Of a stretch of DNA of 64,000 nt, positions 19,262 through 39,160 are shown in pieces. The stretch is taken from the NCBI RefSeq assembly GCF_040807025.1, contig NC_090968.1, positions 7,429,906-7,493,905 on the forward strand. The letters run 5' to 3'. Under the pieces are notes generated by a model. It searched no databases, was not told the DNA's origin, and was given only the letters and a program-made list of their open reading frames with translations. The translations under genes were made by a program, and so were the position numbers. Origin of the DNA: Struthio camelus. Taxonomy: Eukaryota > Chordata > Aves > Struthioniformes > Struthionidae. Position 1 is the first letter of the stretch; every line of letters begins with the position of its first letter.

Positions 19262-19530
19262 CACCCCAGGGCCCCGAGACACCCTGCAATCCCGCCTGAC
19301 ATGGCCCCAAGACACCCGAAATCCTGCCTGCTGCATCCCTGAAAAACCCTGCAATCGCGCCTGGCACAACCCCGAGAAACCCTGCAATCCTGTACGCTGC
19401 ATCCCTGAAAAAACCCTGCAAACGAGACCAGCGCAGCCCCAAGACACCCCACAATCTCACCCAGACATGGGCCCAAGACACCTCGCAATCCTGCCTGGCA
19501 CGGCCCCGAGACCCCCTGCTCCCAGCCTGA
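19262..19530. repeat. 33-nt minisatellite, about 8 copies
   Basis: Imperfect units of 32-34 nt built on ccccgagacaccctgcaatc followed by a variable ctgcctggcacgg-like part. Units start at about 19274 and end before 19530. It lies in the presumed intron between relic exons 6 and 7. As 33 is a multiple of three, the minus strand reads as an 11-residue repeat, which is an artefact. Confidence 0.85.
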
Positions 19531-19564
19531 GATGTGACCCTTTTCTGCCTCTGCTCCTTCCCAG

Positions 19565-19605
19565 GCAATCCCGGGTATTTCCAAGGCCATCTCAGAGCCC
19601 GACCT
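19565..19605 (+). pseudogene. IDO relic, start of exon 7
   Basis: A strong acceptor (ttttctgcctctgctccttcccag) leads into codons for AIPGISKAISEPD. The intact exon 7 also starts gcaatc (AIVRAINAL), and recalled human IDO1 has VIPTVFKAM. Similarity fades after about 13 codons and no donor is found at the expected place near 19682. It lies 643 nt after relic exon 6; the intact gene has 591 nt there. Confidence 0.5.
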
Positions 19606-20400
19606 TCCCTCCCCGCATGCAGCTCGGGCGCGCACCGCTCCGTCTGCCCACGCTGATTCCCAGGCTGGCGGGCCGCCCTCTCCCACCCGGCCACCCTCCC
19701 CGGAGAGCCAACGGCGCCGGCGGCTGCTCGCCCACCCTGGGACGCAGCGCAGGAGCGGTGTCGTCGCGCCCCCGCCGCCCCACGCCTCGGTGCCGGCCCC
19801 CTCCGCTTCTTTTTGGGGCAGCAGCCTCAGTTGCGGCTCCGATTTCTTTTCTCTGCCTGTGCTGGGCACGTTATTAGCACATAAACCAGCAGCACCTTAC
19901 GCAAGCGGAGGGCTGAGGGCAGAGCTTGCGCCTGCCGGAGCAGACATTGCTCCAGCGAGGACCGAGCTCCTAAGGCCCCGTCCGCTGGGGGGTCAAGGAC
20001 AGGCTGACGGGCCACGGAAGCAGCACCACGCTGGCACAGCACCCCGGGGTGCTCCGGAGCCGCCCTACCGCGCCGAGGGGGGTGCCGGGGCGGGCCGACC
20101 CCTCGCGGACCCGGGCCAGAGGGAGCCTCCCTCGGCCGCCTCCGTCGGAGGGTGCCGATGGGGACAGAGATTACCGCTTGCTCGGCAGATAACGACTTAT
20201 CTGCAACCTTTAGTCGTGTTTGCTCAGACCCACCGGCCATTGGGCAGCGCGGGCCACGCTCCCACCGGGGACAAGGGTCGGCCGGGCGCCGCTGCCCGGC
20301 TCAGCACATACCTGGGGCCGGAGGTCGCCCGCGCCGGGAGGTCCTCCCCATCCGCCGCCGGCCCTGGCGCAGCCCCGGCTCCGGCACCGGCCGCCCGGGG
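19606..20400 (+). promoter_or_regulatory. IDO2 upstream region, GC- and CpG-rich
   Basis: No exon seen. The last 400 bases are CpG-rich with no TATA box at a usual distance from the start codon. A perfect inverted repeat with two GATA motifs lies at 20185-20204. The true transcription start cannot be read from the sequence. Confidence 0.45.
20185..20204. promoter_or_regulatory. Inverted repeat with paired GATA motifs
   Basis: gcagataa-cgac-ttatctgc: 8-nt perfect arms, each an AGATAA GATA-factor site, with a 4-nt spacer. It lies about 200 nt before the IDO2 start codon. Function is inferred. Confidence 0.55.
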
Positions 20401-29105
<8,705 letters not shown>

Positions 29106-32100
29106 TTCGCCCTAACCGTCTGTAAGGCATTGCTGAAAGCAGGTCTAGGAGACCAACTGACTTAATTTGGTGTCCGTAGAGCACAAGCCAAAATCTGACA
29201 GCAGCGACCTGCACTGAAAGCTTCCTCTTCAATAGCCCAATCCCACTTGTGCCGGTCCAGGACACCGGGACCAAGCCGCCTCGCTCTTCATCAGAGGGAA
29301 ATCGTTTGCTCCTCAGCACCCGTCCCCTGCCCGCGCCGCGTCCAGGCGTCGCCGTGCCTCGGCCGCCCCTCCGCAGGACTCTCTGCCCGGCCCCCGGCGT
29401 GCCCGGCCGTCGCGGGGCCGCCGCTGGGGAGGGCCGGCAGGCTGGTACGGCCGCGCACGGCCCGTTTTGGGTCTCGGCCCGTCGCTGCTACCAGCGCTGC
29501 CCTCCCAAGGAAGCCCTTCGGCCGCGGGGGCCGCGCTCGCACCCATGCTGTTACCGGAGGTTCCCGTCCCGGGCCTCGGGAATTCACACGCTGCCAAACA
29601 GGTCCTGCCTTTCCCCCTTTCCACGCACGTGCACATTTCTCATCATTATTTCCCCATGATTTTACGGTCGTCTTTTGGAGATTGCCAGTGTGCTTACAAG
29701 CCTGCCAAAGGGAGGGGAGCACTGCTGCTTGCAGACACCGAGAAGCCCGTAGCGAGCACAGGCACCGGAGCCACGTTCATCGCGGCCTGGGCAACGCTTC
29801 CTGGGCCTCTGTTGGACTGGTCCCGCTTTCCAGTTCCCACCCTACAGACTCGATCCCGGAGAAACCGCAGGGAGCTGGAGCTCTGCTCCACTGCCCAAAC
29901 TGCACGAGCAATTGGAGATCACTTGAAGTCAGCTGACTCATAAAGTTGGAATTCCTAAAAACCAGCTTCTAGCCTCCTGTTTCTATTGCAAAGACAGACT
30001 TTCAGGTACTGGCACCTAACATCACCAGTCGCCCACACCAATCCAAACCCGCACAGCCAGTTGAGGGCACTTCTCCCATCACGAGGTGGCAGCAGAAACC
30101 TGCTTTTCTCCCTGATACCGAAAGCTACCTGGGACAAAGCTGGATAGCTCAGGGGCTGGGAACAGGCATCACTTGCAGCAGAGGAACGAAGTGTGGGGGG
30201 AGGACAGAGTTAACAAAATATTAGTTTCTACTCGGGGGGTGCTGTGAGGAGGGCTGTGGGTCTGCCGGGTGCAAGCGCTTGGCAAGACGGGGCCCGCAGG
30301 GGCTTTCCGCCAGCCCCCAGAGCCTTCGGCATCTCCCACACCTCTGTAGCTGGAAGGTATGATTCCTCTCGCCGCCAAACAAAACCAAATCACGTCATTT
30401 TAACATCTGGAACAAGACACGTTTCTTAAATGCCCAGGGCTGCCAGACACACACAGGCCTGAAATTACCAGGGCAACCTCAGGTCGCCAACCTCATCAGA
30501 TCTCTCAGCCTGAACCTCATGCTTGGGCTGGTAACAACAAACAGTCCAGTCTAAAAATAGGACTCTTTACTGCCCTGTATTTCTTTATTACTTGCCTCTG
30601 TATGAGACAGTTTTGTCTACTGATTTGCCTACTATCAGTCGGAATAAGAGGCAGAGGCCTTAACCAGACGGTGCATCTGCATCTGGAACATAACTGCTCA
30701 CAGGCTGAGTCTGCTACCAAACACTACTATCCAGTCACTGGAATTAGGCCGAGGTTGCCCAAACCCAGCTGGAAGGAGGAGAGCGGATGACGGAGAGGAG
30801 AGAAGGGAGGGGGCCACGTGGGAAGCAGCGCGAGGTGTCAGGGAGGCTCGTGCTCGTTTGGGGATGAAATACTGAGCCGTGAGGGCGCACGGCTGCTCTC
30901 CGTTGCACCTCCGGACGTATTGAGGCTTCCGGGCGTCACAAGGGTAAAGCTGCCGCTTTTGGGCACGCACAAAATTCTCCTTTTTCTCAAGCTCCAAGGA
31001 GGAGGCCGAGGACCCCGGTCCTCCTGCCACCGAGCTGGGGCACTGCCCTTGCCCAGCCTGCGCAGGGTACCGCCGGTGCCCCAGCACCCCTGCCCTCCCT
31101 CTGCGCCACGGCGGGGGACAGACGGGTAGGTCTTTGCACCAAGAGCACTGATGAGGTTTCTGTACAATGCCGGATGCCCGGCTGGCTTGATTTCTACAGC
31201 TAGAGAGCACCCACAGACTCCCTGGAATCGGCCAGTGCTGCACGGGGTCGGGATCCTTCGGGAAATCCGGCCATAAGCATCCACGTCTCGCTTGCCTGGG
31301 TTTGCTGGCACAGCCACCTGAGACAGGCTTCATGCCCAACCTGCGTCCCGGTGCAAAAATAGCTCTGGCAGTGCCACTTCTCCGGCACCGTAAGAGGAAA
31401 GTCAAGGTCCTTTGAAATGAGGCTTCGTTCCCAGAAGGGCAACAAAAAGCTCAGCGCACGGCAGCTTGAATTATTAAAGCTCCTGGCTAAATTTTATTTT
31501 GTGCCCTCTTTTGAAAGGCAGTCTTAAAACTGGGGCTTAGGAGAGGATACCTACAGTAAACAACCTATAGGAACGTGTCAGCACCTTTAAATCTTTGCCA
31601 GGCAGCCCTCATTCCACTAGATCTTCCTTTCTGAATAGCTGCTGCATGTTTTATGCGGGAAATATTTCACATCAATGATTGTCTTGGTCTATTACATTCC
31701 AGACCATTTCAGGAAAACAGCACGAACAGCAGAAAGAAAAAAACAAAAGTCACTCTGGCTAAACGAAAAATGCAGCGATGACTCCCAGGGAGCACGGGCA
31801 GGCTGGCACCGCCAGGGAGAGCACGGGCGGGCGGGCGGCTCCGCACGCGCCACGGGGCGGAGGACGACCCGGAGCGGCGGGGACGACAACGCGCCCTGGG
31901 GAGGAAGGTGCCACCCCGGAAGAGAGAGAGGCAGCGGGGAGCGGAGAGGACGCGGGGCGCAGGAGGGCAGTGGGCAGCCGGGGCTGCGCGGGGCCGGAGG
32001 CCCTCCGTGCGCAGACCCCCCTGCGGCGCTTCCCGGCGCGCTGGGACCGCTGCTCCACGTCCCCGTTTCCCCACCGCGGCGTCTAATACTGATCGCAAGA

Positions 32101-34120
32101 GGCAGACATCTCCGGTCTCGGGCGCGTTGTGACTGGAGGCACGTTAGATTTAAATTATTTAGCAGGCCCTACCCCTAAAAATACCACAATCCGCTTAAAA
32201 CCACCACGGCGCCCGGCACTCGTCTTGCAGCCGCCCTGAAAGCCTGCGCTGCGGTGGGCTGCCCGCGGCCGCCCGGCACTGCCTCCCGGCTGGTTTCCTC
32301 CAGCCCTGACGGATGGGACCTTTGCAGCGACGCAGCCCAAGGACTCGGTGCCGCGGGAGCCCAGCCCGGGGGGGCGAGGGCTGCGCGGGGGCTCCCCGGC
32401 GGGGCAGGGGCAGAGGTGCGGTCGGAGAGGACGCGAGGCCACGAAACGCCGGCGATCGCCCGCCCGGCCGCCTGCGTTGGAGGGTCGCAGCCGGCCCCGG
32501 AGCCGCCCGCGGGGCCCGTGCAGCCACCCCAGCGGTTTCTCTCCTGTCGTCTGAGGCGGAGAGCACCAGCACTACAGGCAGCAGCGGAGGCTGTCGGATA
32601 AAAGCATTTCCGACACATTAAAGGTCTACCTAGGAGCCGCTTTGCCTGCCTGTCCCTTTGAAGGAGCCACACGTGCAGCAGCGGCGCTAGGTCTCTGCTG
32701 CTCTAGACCCGGACGCGCTGCACCGGGGCTGCACCCGTCTCCCCCTCGGTCCCTCGCCAAGCGGCGCTGCCCTCCTGCAGCCGAGGGCGATGCAAAGCGT
32801 ACGGGAGGAAAGCTATTCCCTGTGCCCCGAGCCCGGCTGGGAGGCTCCGAGCCGGCGGGATGCCCGGGGTGCCCGGGAACGTTGCCGGTGCCGGGGCGGC
32901 AGGCAGCCGCTGCGGCTCTCGCGCAGGCACGGTTAAGCCCGCGGTTAAGCCCGTTCATGCAGCGCGTTGTTACAGCGAACGTTTCGCAGCAGGAGCAGAA
33001 GCCGCGGAAGAGCCGCCCTGGCTGAAAGCGGAGCCTCGAAGGCCGTTTCAGCGACCCTTTCGGTGACCTCCTGCGCGAGTGGATCAAAGGCTTTTCAGAG
33101 CCTCCGACGGCAGGGCCTGTCCCTGCCTCTCTTTGCCATCCATCTCCTTCCACGTGTCCGAGATGCACGTTTACCCTTTTTGCCGCATCCCCGTCCTTCG
33201 CGCTAGCGAGCTCTGAGCCCTTTCGGAGCTGGTGCCCTTCAAGACGTCAGCTCCCAGAGGCAGCGCTGTGCGCTAGCTGCTAGGGCAGCGCTTGCTGGAA
33301 CCAGGCTCTAGAAAACGGGAGCAGGATCCTGCACCACCCCTCGGACCGCGCCGTATCTGCTGTTGAGCTGGGAGCGGTTTCTACCAGAGCTGACACAAAC
33401 ATAACCGGCCTGTAGCGGCCTCAGCCGCAGCCCGAAGGCCAGCAAAGAGGCAAACCCACATTGCCACCACCCGTGCGGAGCTATCTTATCTGCGCAAACA
33501 CGTCCCTGCCCGGCCCGGGCTGATGCACGCGTTTCCATTGCGTGCCCTGCACCCGGAGCCGCCCCGGCGGCGCGGCGCGGCCGCCCCAGCCCCGTCTGCA
33601 GCCGCCCGCCCTCCGCATTGCGTTTCGCAACGCCCTCGGCTTTCCTCCACGAAGCCCAACAGTCCCTCGGGCTTTCGGCGAGGAGCGAGGTGCGGGCGGG
33701 CACACGCGGGCCGCGGCTCTGCAGCCCTCTCCGCACAGCTCGCCGCTGCCTTTAAACCCCCGGTGCCGCCGACCCGCGCCTGCCCCGCACCCAGCTTCGC
33801 TGCGGCCCACGTTCCCCCCAGGTGATTCACTCGGGCTTTCCCTACCCCTCGCAACGGCTCTGGCCTCGGCTGCCCTCCCCTCCCAGCTCGGGTCCTGCTG
33901 AGGTTTCTTTCCACCCCAGCAAATCTTTGCCAACCTTCCCGAAACGCTTCTCGACGCTTGCAGCCCGGGCCCCTTCCCCAAAGCCAAGCGCTTCGCGGCA
34001 ACTTCTGCTACCGCTTTTGTCCTCGTGAACATTTGAAATCGAACAAGAACATAAACATTTGGATTCTAGGCACTTCTCAGCCTCGACCTTATTTATCATA
34101 CTTGGCTCTGTTCCTGGAAC
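29106..34120. other. Intergenic region downstream of IDO2
   Basis: Contains the IDO2 3' UTR of unknown length, then gene-free DNA. CpG-rich pockets lie at about 29320-29600 and 31780-32560. An ATTAAA at 31473-31478 is the nearest poly(A)-like hexamer on the + strand and is too far to assign. No frame resembles a known protein. Confidence 0.5.
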
Positions 34121-34149
34121 CGGGGCCAGAGGAGCCTCCAAACGATTTA

Positions 34150-34480
34150 GGTTATTTAACATGCTGTGTATAGATCAGTCTTGCTCTCCCCTCCAGCCAC
34201 AGGTTCCCCTCTGTGGTTTTCTGCACAGTTATTATGTCCATCAATATCCAAGTAATTAAAATCCCCCATTATCCAGGTCCTGGCTGCTGTACAAGCTCCT
34301 CATAAGCCATAAAACATTTCATGATCAACTTTCCTTAAGTACTGGGGAGGTCTGCAGCAGCATCCCAGGATCCCTTGGCTACTTCTGTAATCCTAAAGGT
34401 CCCATCTAGACTGTCTTCTCCTGCCCAAAGCGTGTCTGGCATTCATCTCCACGTGGTCCCATTCTCTGCTAGGATTGCTA
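34150..34480 (-). mobile_element. Fragment resembling a CR1/L3-type LINE endonuclease region
   Basis: The minus strand from about 34272 down to 34190 reads IMGDFNYLDIDG, which matches the IMGDFNYPDI motif of CR1-clade LINE endonucleases. The frame is broken soon after on both sides, so this is an old, dead fragment. Its boundaries are guesses. Confidence 0.42.
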
Positions 34481-37400
34481 TTTTTTATCCTGATTCTTCT
34501 CTATCCACTAGCAAGCTTATCTCAGAGCAACCCACCTAAATCCTGCTTAACGCACAAGGCAGGAGGCTCGTACCCAGACCTGCCACCTCGATGCGTGTCA
34601 GACGGCACCCGCAGGCTGCAGGTCTCTGGCCGTTCGCATCCCAGATTTTTTTTGGCATAACTTCTCCGCTCTTTCTGCCCTGGAAAAGTGGCGTCTCTAA
34701 AGCCTGCTCCCCCGCCGCTGCGCCCTGCCCGCTGCTCGCGAGCTCTGCTCCGACAAGGCAGTGACAGCCCTGGGGGCTCCTTGGGGACAGGCTTCCCCCG
34801 GCTCGCCGAGACCTGCGCACGCTCCTCTGCTTCACACCGAGCTTGCAACCATCCGCAGGCCACCGGCAAGTCTCTCGGACTGAGCATCTCTGCGAGAGAG
34901 CTACTAAAGCGGCTTCTTCCCGCCTGCCCTCGCTCGGCAGGTTGCTCTGGGCATAAACACGACGGCGCGCCGTGCAGCGGCGAGCGGTTCCTCCCGCCGC
35001 AGGTGCGCAGCTGACCTTTCCTGATGCACTCGCGTCTCCGCTCTGCCGCTGGAAGGGGCAGCCCGGAGCACCCGGCTCCCGCCCCGGCCCCTCTCGGAGC
35101 GCGATGCCTGGCTGCAAAGCTGCAGGGAGCTGCGCGTGTTGGAAAGGGCGAGCGTGACCCTTTCTTATGATATTGCTGAGGTGCGTGGGCTGAAAAGCTT
35201 TGGTCTGGAGCCCTGCAGCTGTGACAGCAGCTCCTTCCTTCCCCTCGCTTTCCCCAAACGCTGCTGAAGCCACCGGACTGCAGGATGCCAAATGCCAAAC
35301 GTGTTCGCGGGGGGATCTCAGACCAGCATGAACAGCCCAGATGGCACGCGAGTGCGGCCAGCATACCAGCAGGGACAACGTCTCTACGAACAAGCACTTG
35401 TCTGCTAGTCAGGACCTCCTCTCTCCTGCCTGACTCAGCCGCAGGCCTCAAAGCAATTTATCAATAACAACCGAGTTTGCTTTGCAGTCCCCACTTGGGA
35501 GGAACAGAAGGGCACAGAAAATAATCGTCTCAACCATCTTTCTGGTGCTGCAGCCTGCCCAAAACCTGACTTTGCATCTGGTGCCTGCGCTGACCGCGGT
35601 CCTCCCGCATCCCCCCGAGCGCTCGACCTGGCGAAAGCTCAAGAAACCTGGAGGACTTTACCTCTGCCTGGGGAAGCATTCACCTTGGCAGGAGCCTCGG
35701 TGGTCCAGATGCGATTAAAGGACATGACGCAAGGCAGAACCTGTTCACTGCAGCACTGACGGGGCAGAGGAGGAGAGAGGAGCTGCTAAATTACTCCTAA
35801 TACGGAAGAGGAGCTAGGGACGGATCGAAAAGCCGTGTCCGCAGAGGTGATGGACGCGGGGCTCTCGCAGCCCAGGGCCACCAGCACTGCGGGGCCGGGG
35901 ACGCCCGGACGCGGCGGTCCCTGCTGCCGCCGACCGTCCTGCCCGGCCCGCGGGCTGCGCTCCCGCTCACCATGGCCTCGCGCCAGCTGCCTGCCCCTTG
36001 CCGAGTCCTCACGCTTTCCCCTGCATCCTTCCGGCTTGGTGCCGCAGCGGGTGACCTACAGCGGTGCGGCGTCGGAGCTGCAGCCCTGCTGGGCGCAGGG
36101 AGGACGGACGGACGCCCGCCCCAGGTTGCCGTAGGGCTGCGGCACAGAGTCACCGGCGCGTTCAGCTGCGGCGCTTAGCACCTCCTGCTGCTGCGCGCCG
36201 GGAGGCTGGAACGGCCGCGCGGCCTGGGTCCGCAAACCGCTGCCCGCGTTCCCCAGGACGGTCTGTGCTGGGAAGGGGCACCAGCTCTGCAGCGAGCCAG
36301 CAGACGGAAAGCCACCCGGAGGGACCTCTGGGAAAGGGCTCTGCTTCAATCTGTTAAGTCCCTGACTCGTGGGCAGCGTTTACAAAACGCTGCCCTGTTA
36401 AAGCTGTTCGGAAACAGAAGGAACCAAAGACTGAAACACAGCAGAGCATTGGAATAAAACCCGTTTTCCATGGGGACAAACGCAGTTTGGAAACAAGCTG
36501 GAGCTCGAGACGTGTCTTGGCAAAGGTCCCTGACCTCCTTTTGGGACTGTGGGCACGACCGTAACCGCACGCTGCGCTGCCCGCGGTCCAGCCCGGAGCC
36601 CTCCGCTGACAGCTCGAGTGACTTAGTTGGCAGCTAGTGTTTTATGGGTTTCTGGGACACAGCAAAAATCTCTTTCTCGTACATAAAACATACACCAACA
36701 ATTTAGTGCGCAGCAGGAAGTAGGAATGGGTTTACAGCTTTGTTTTCAGGAAGCACGCACCCCGAGGAGAGATGTTTGTACTTTCTCCAAAGACTGAGGG
36801 AGGGATTAAATATCTATTAAGATTGTGGCCTAGAAACATCCTTGCATGTACCAGAGACGAGAAACCTGCAGCGACCGTGTGGTTTAATCCCCCCTTCCGG
36901 GCACCCTTGCCGCTGCAGGGAAGCAGGGGAGGAGGCCGGGGTCCCGCCGAGCCCCCCGAGATCGCGACGGCTCTCCTGGGGGAGAGGGGGGATCCTGCCC
37001 CCGCGCCCCCAGTGCCCCCAACCTCGGGGGTCTCCGCGCTGGGCGCAACCCGCAGCGGCTCCCGCGCTGGAGCAAACGGCTGGGGGCAGCCAGCACCCCA
37101 AGCGCTCTGCACCCTGCGCGCCCCTGTTCGGTGGCGCACGGCGACGTGGCCGGCAGCTTAGCGCGGGAAGGGATGAAATAAGCGCCCGTTGGTGGCAAGC
37201 TCTCTGAGCCTGGAGCTGCCCTTTTCTGCATTTACTGAGAGCCAAGCACAGCAGGCTCCTGGTTCACGACTAGGCGCTACGGCAATTTAAATAATAAATA
37301 CCATGAAGGAAGTGCATTATTATGACATATGGATTTTTACAATAAATACATCATGCCCACTATTTGCATGTATAATACCAGAAGAATATATTCAGGTCTG

Positions 37401-38795
37401 TGGGTGCTGCTTGGCGTACCTGCCTGACACTAAGGATTTGCAATAAATTGCCATCCCTTTCCTTGAGCCCACTTGCTATTCCTGCTCCATTTCAGGATTA
37501 CAACGGGCGACCGCCGCCGCCGAGCAGTCCCGGGGCGAGGAGCGCCGGTCGCGGGCCGAGCCCGGCGCCGGCTGCGCGGGCATCCCGCCGGCCGCGAGGG
37601 CTGGGGAACTCCAGCCCCGGGACATCGGTGACGCAGACATTGAGTCTAACGAAGCGAAAGTGGGTGGCTGGCTGGAAACGATTTCTCGACACAGTTGGAA
37701 TGGCCCTTTCATGCCAGGAGCCAGGGTTTTGATCATTATCTGCGCCGGTGGCATTTCATGGCTGCCGCTTGGAGGAAGCGCCACATACGCGGTGACTCCT
37801 GTCTGCAAAGTTAATCACTCAAAACCCGCAGTTGCTAGACCAGGGTAAACACGAGCAAACAGAGACGATCGCATTTCAAACAGACGTGGTGAGTCTATGA
37901 GGCAACGCGCACCGAGCTTCCCAGGAGCTCTGTCAAACTGATTTCTTAAGAAGAAAAAAAATAAAGAAAAAAAAAGAAAAGAAAGACTCGGCTATTATTG
38001 CAGTGAGAGGCTGTCTCATGCTGGGCTCTGCTTCTAAATATATTCTGTGTTTACTGTATGCAAGAGCAGCAGGAAGCCTTCCGAAAAGGCACTGGGGTTG
38101 CTCCGATTTCTTTTTTTTTTTTTAGCAATCAGTCATGCCTAGCTCAAGCCATTTTTATCCTGACAGAAATGGCAAATATTTTCCTGCTTTAATTTCTACT
38201 GATAAGAGAAGTTTCCTCAACAGAGAGGAGCCCCGTGGCCCCGCGGGGAGAAGGAGCTACAGAGGAAACGATTTCACTAGCAAGAGCCTGGGGCAAGCCA
38301 GGATGCAGCTCCAGCAGGGCCGGGAGCGGGTAGCAGGGCTATTCATCCTCGCCATTCCCAATTCACTTGCGCTGTAGGAAGCCCCAGCCCTGCGCATCCC
38401 GAAGGACGTGACCCACCGCGCCGGTCCAGGCGCCAGCACCTCCCTGTCCACCAGGCTGCCGGGATGGCAGAGGCTTGCAGAGGGGCAGGGTTTCTCTTGG
38501 GTTAGATATCTATCAGCTTCTGTTTACTTTCTCCATAGGACTTCCCTAAACAGCCTCCATAATTGCTCTTTCCGAACCTCCCTGCGCCGGAACTGACTCA
38601 GCTTTCTGCACCGTGAGACACTGGAGAGGAGCTCGCAGGCGGCGCCGAGGGACCCCGCTGCCGTTGGGCTGGGCTCCGCGTCCGGCGTGTGCCTGGCTCC
38701 GCGGATGCCCCGCGGCCGGCAGCCGCTCCGCCCCGGCGGGCAGGGACGCCTTCGGGTGGGAGCCGGCCTGCCCGGCTCAGCTCGGCCCGAGCTCT
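34481..38795. other. Intergenic region
   Basis: Gene-free as far as I can tell. CpG-rich stretches (about 34680-35160, 35830-36300, 36880-37160) alternate with AT-rich ones (36640-36860, 37270-37400). A purine-rich run of A and G lies at 37940-37988. Confidence 0.5.
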
Positions 38796-39160
38796 GCCGC
38801 ACGCACCGTTCCTGCCACATGAACTGCCCCGCTGCATGCACCACTCCTGCCGCATGCGCTGCTCTGCCGCACGCACCGCTCCCGCCGCACGCACCGCTCC
38901 TGCCGCATGCGCTGCTCTGCCGCACGCACCGCTCCTGCCGCATGCGCTGCTCCTGCTGCATGCACCGCTCCTGCTGCATGCACCGCTCCTGCCGCACGCA
39001 CCGCTCCTGCCGCATGCGCTGCTCTGCTGCACGCACCGCTCCCGCCGCACGCACCGCTCCTGCCGCATGCGCTGCTCTGCTGCACGCACCGCTCCTGCTG
39101 CATGTACCAACCCTGCCGCATGCACCACTCCTCCACCGCATGCGCCGCTCCTGCCGCAGC
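38796..39160. repeat. 17/18-nt minisatellite, about 20 copies
   Basis: Units of gccgcacgcaccgctcct and the variant gccgcatgcgctgctct (17 nt) alternate, with gctgcatgcaccgctcct as a third form. Alternating purine-pyrimidine words (cgcacgc, gcatgc) recur in every unit. Long open frames on both strands (such as 38524-39246 on the minus strand) are a by-product of the array. Confidence 0.92.

Larger units (their letters stand above)
17697..19605 (+). pseudogene. IDO1P: Decayed indoleamine 2,3-dioxygenase, probably the IDO1 orthologue
   Basis: Between ADAM2 and the intact IDO gene lie stretches that resemble IDO exons in the correct order and orientation. Exon 6 (18823-18921) is clear; exon 7 (from 19565) is fair; exons 3 (17957-18066), 2 (17697-17823) and 4 (about 18410-18543) are weak. 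Exon 6 is 99 nt against 100 nt in the intact gene, which breaks the frame. Its first half shares DVLFS with the human IDO1 sequence I recall, where the neighbouring intact gene has DTIIS, and exon 7 starts AIPGISKA against recalled human IDO1 VIPTVFKA. No match to exons 1, 5 or 8-10 was seen, and the space before IDO2 is too small for normally spaced ones. The symbol is only a label. An assembly error in exon 6 would not rescue the other exons. Confidence 0.7.

Noticed and set aside
19606-20400. Remaining IDO relic exons 8, 9 and 10
   Set aside because: I looked for the FYSVIRIFLSG, DGLVYEG and YMPPPHR regions in all + frames and found only weak chance matches, such as a tggggggtcaaggacagg stretch near 19988.
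20152-20400. In-frame N-terminal extension of IDO2
   Set aside because: The frame is open upstream, but the extra residues are CpG-island translation, and family length and motif position fit the Met at 20401.
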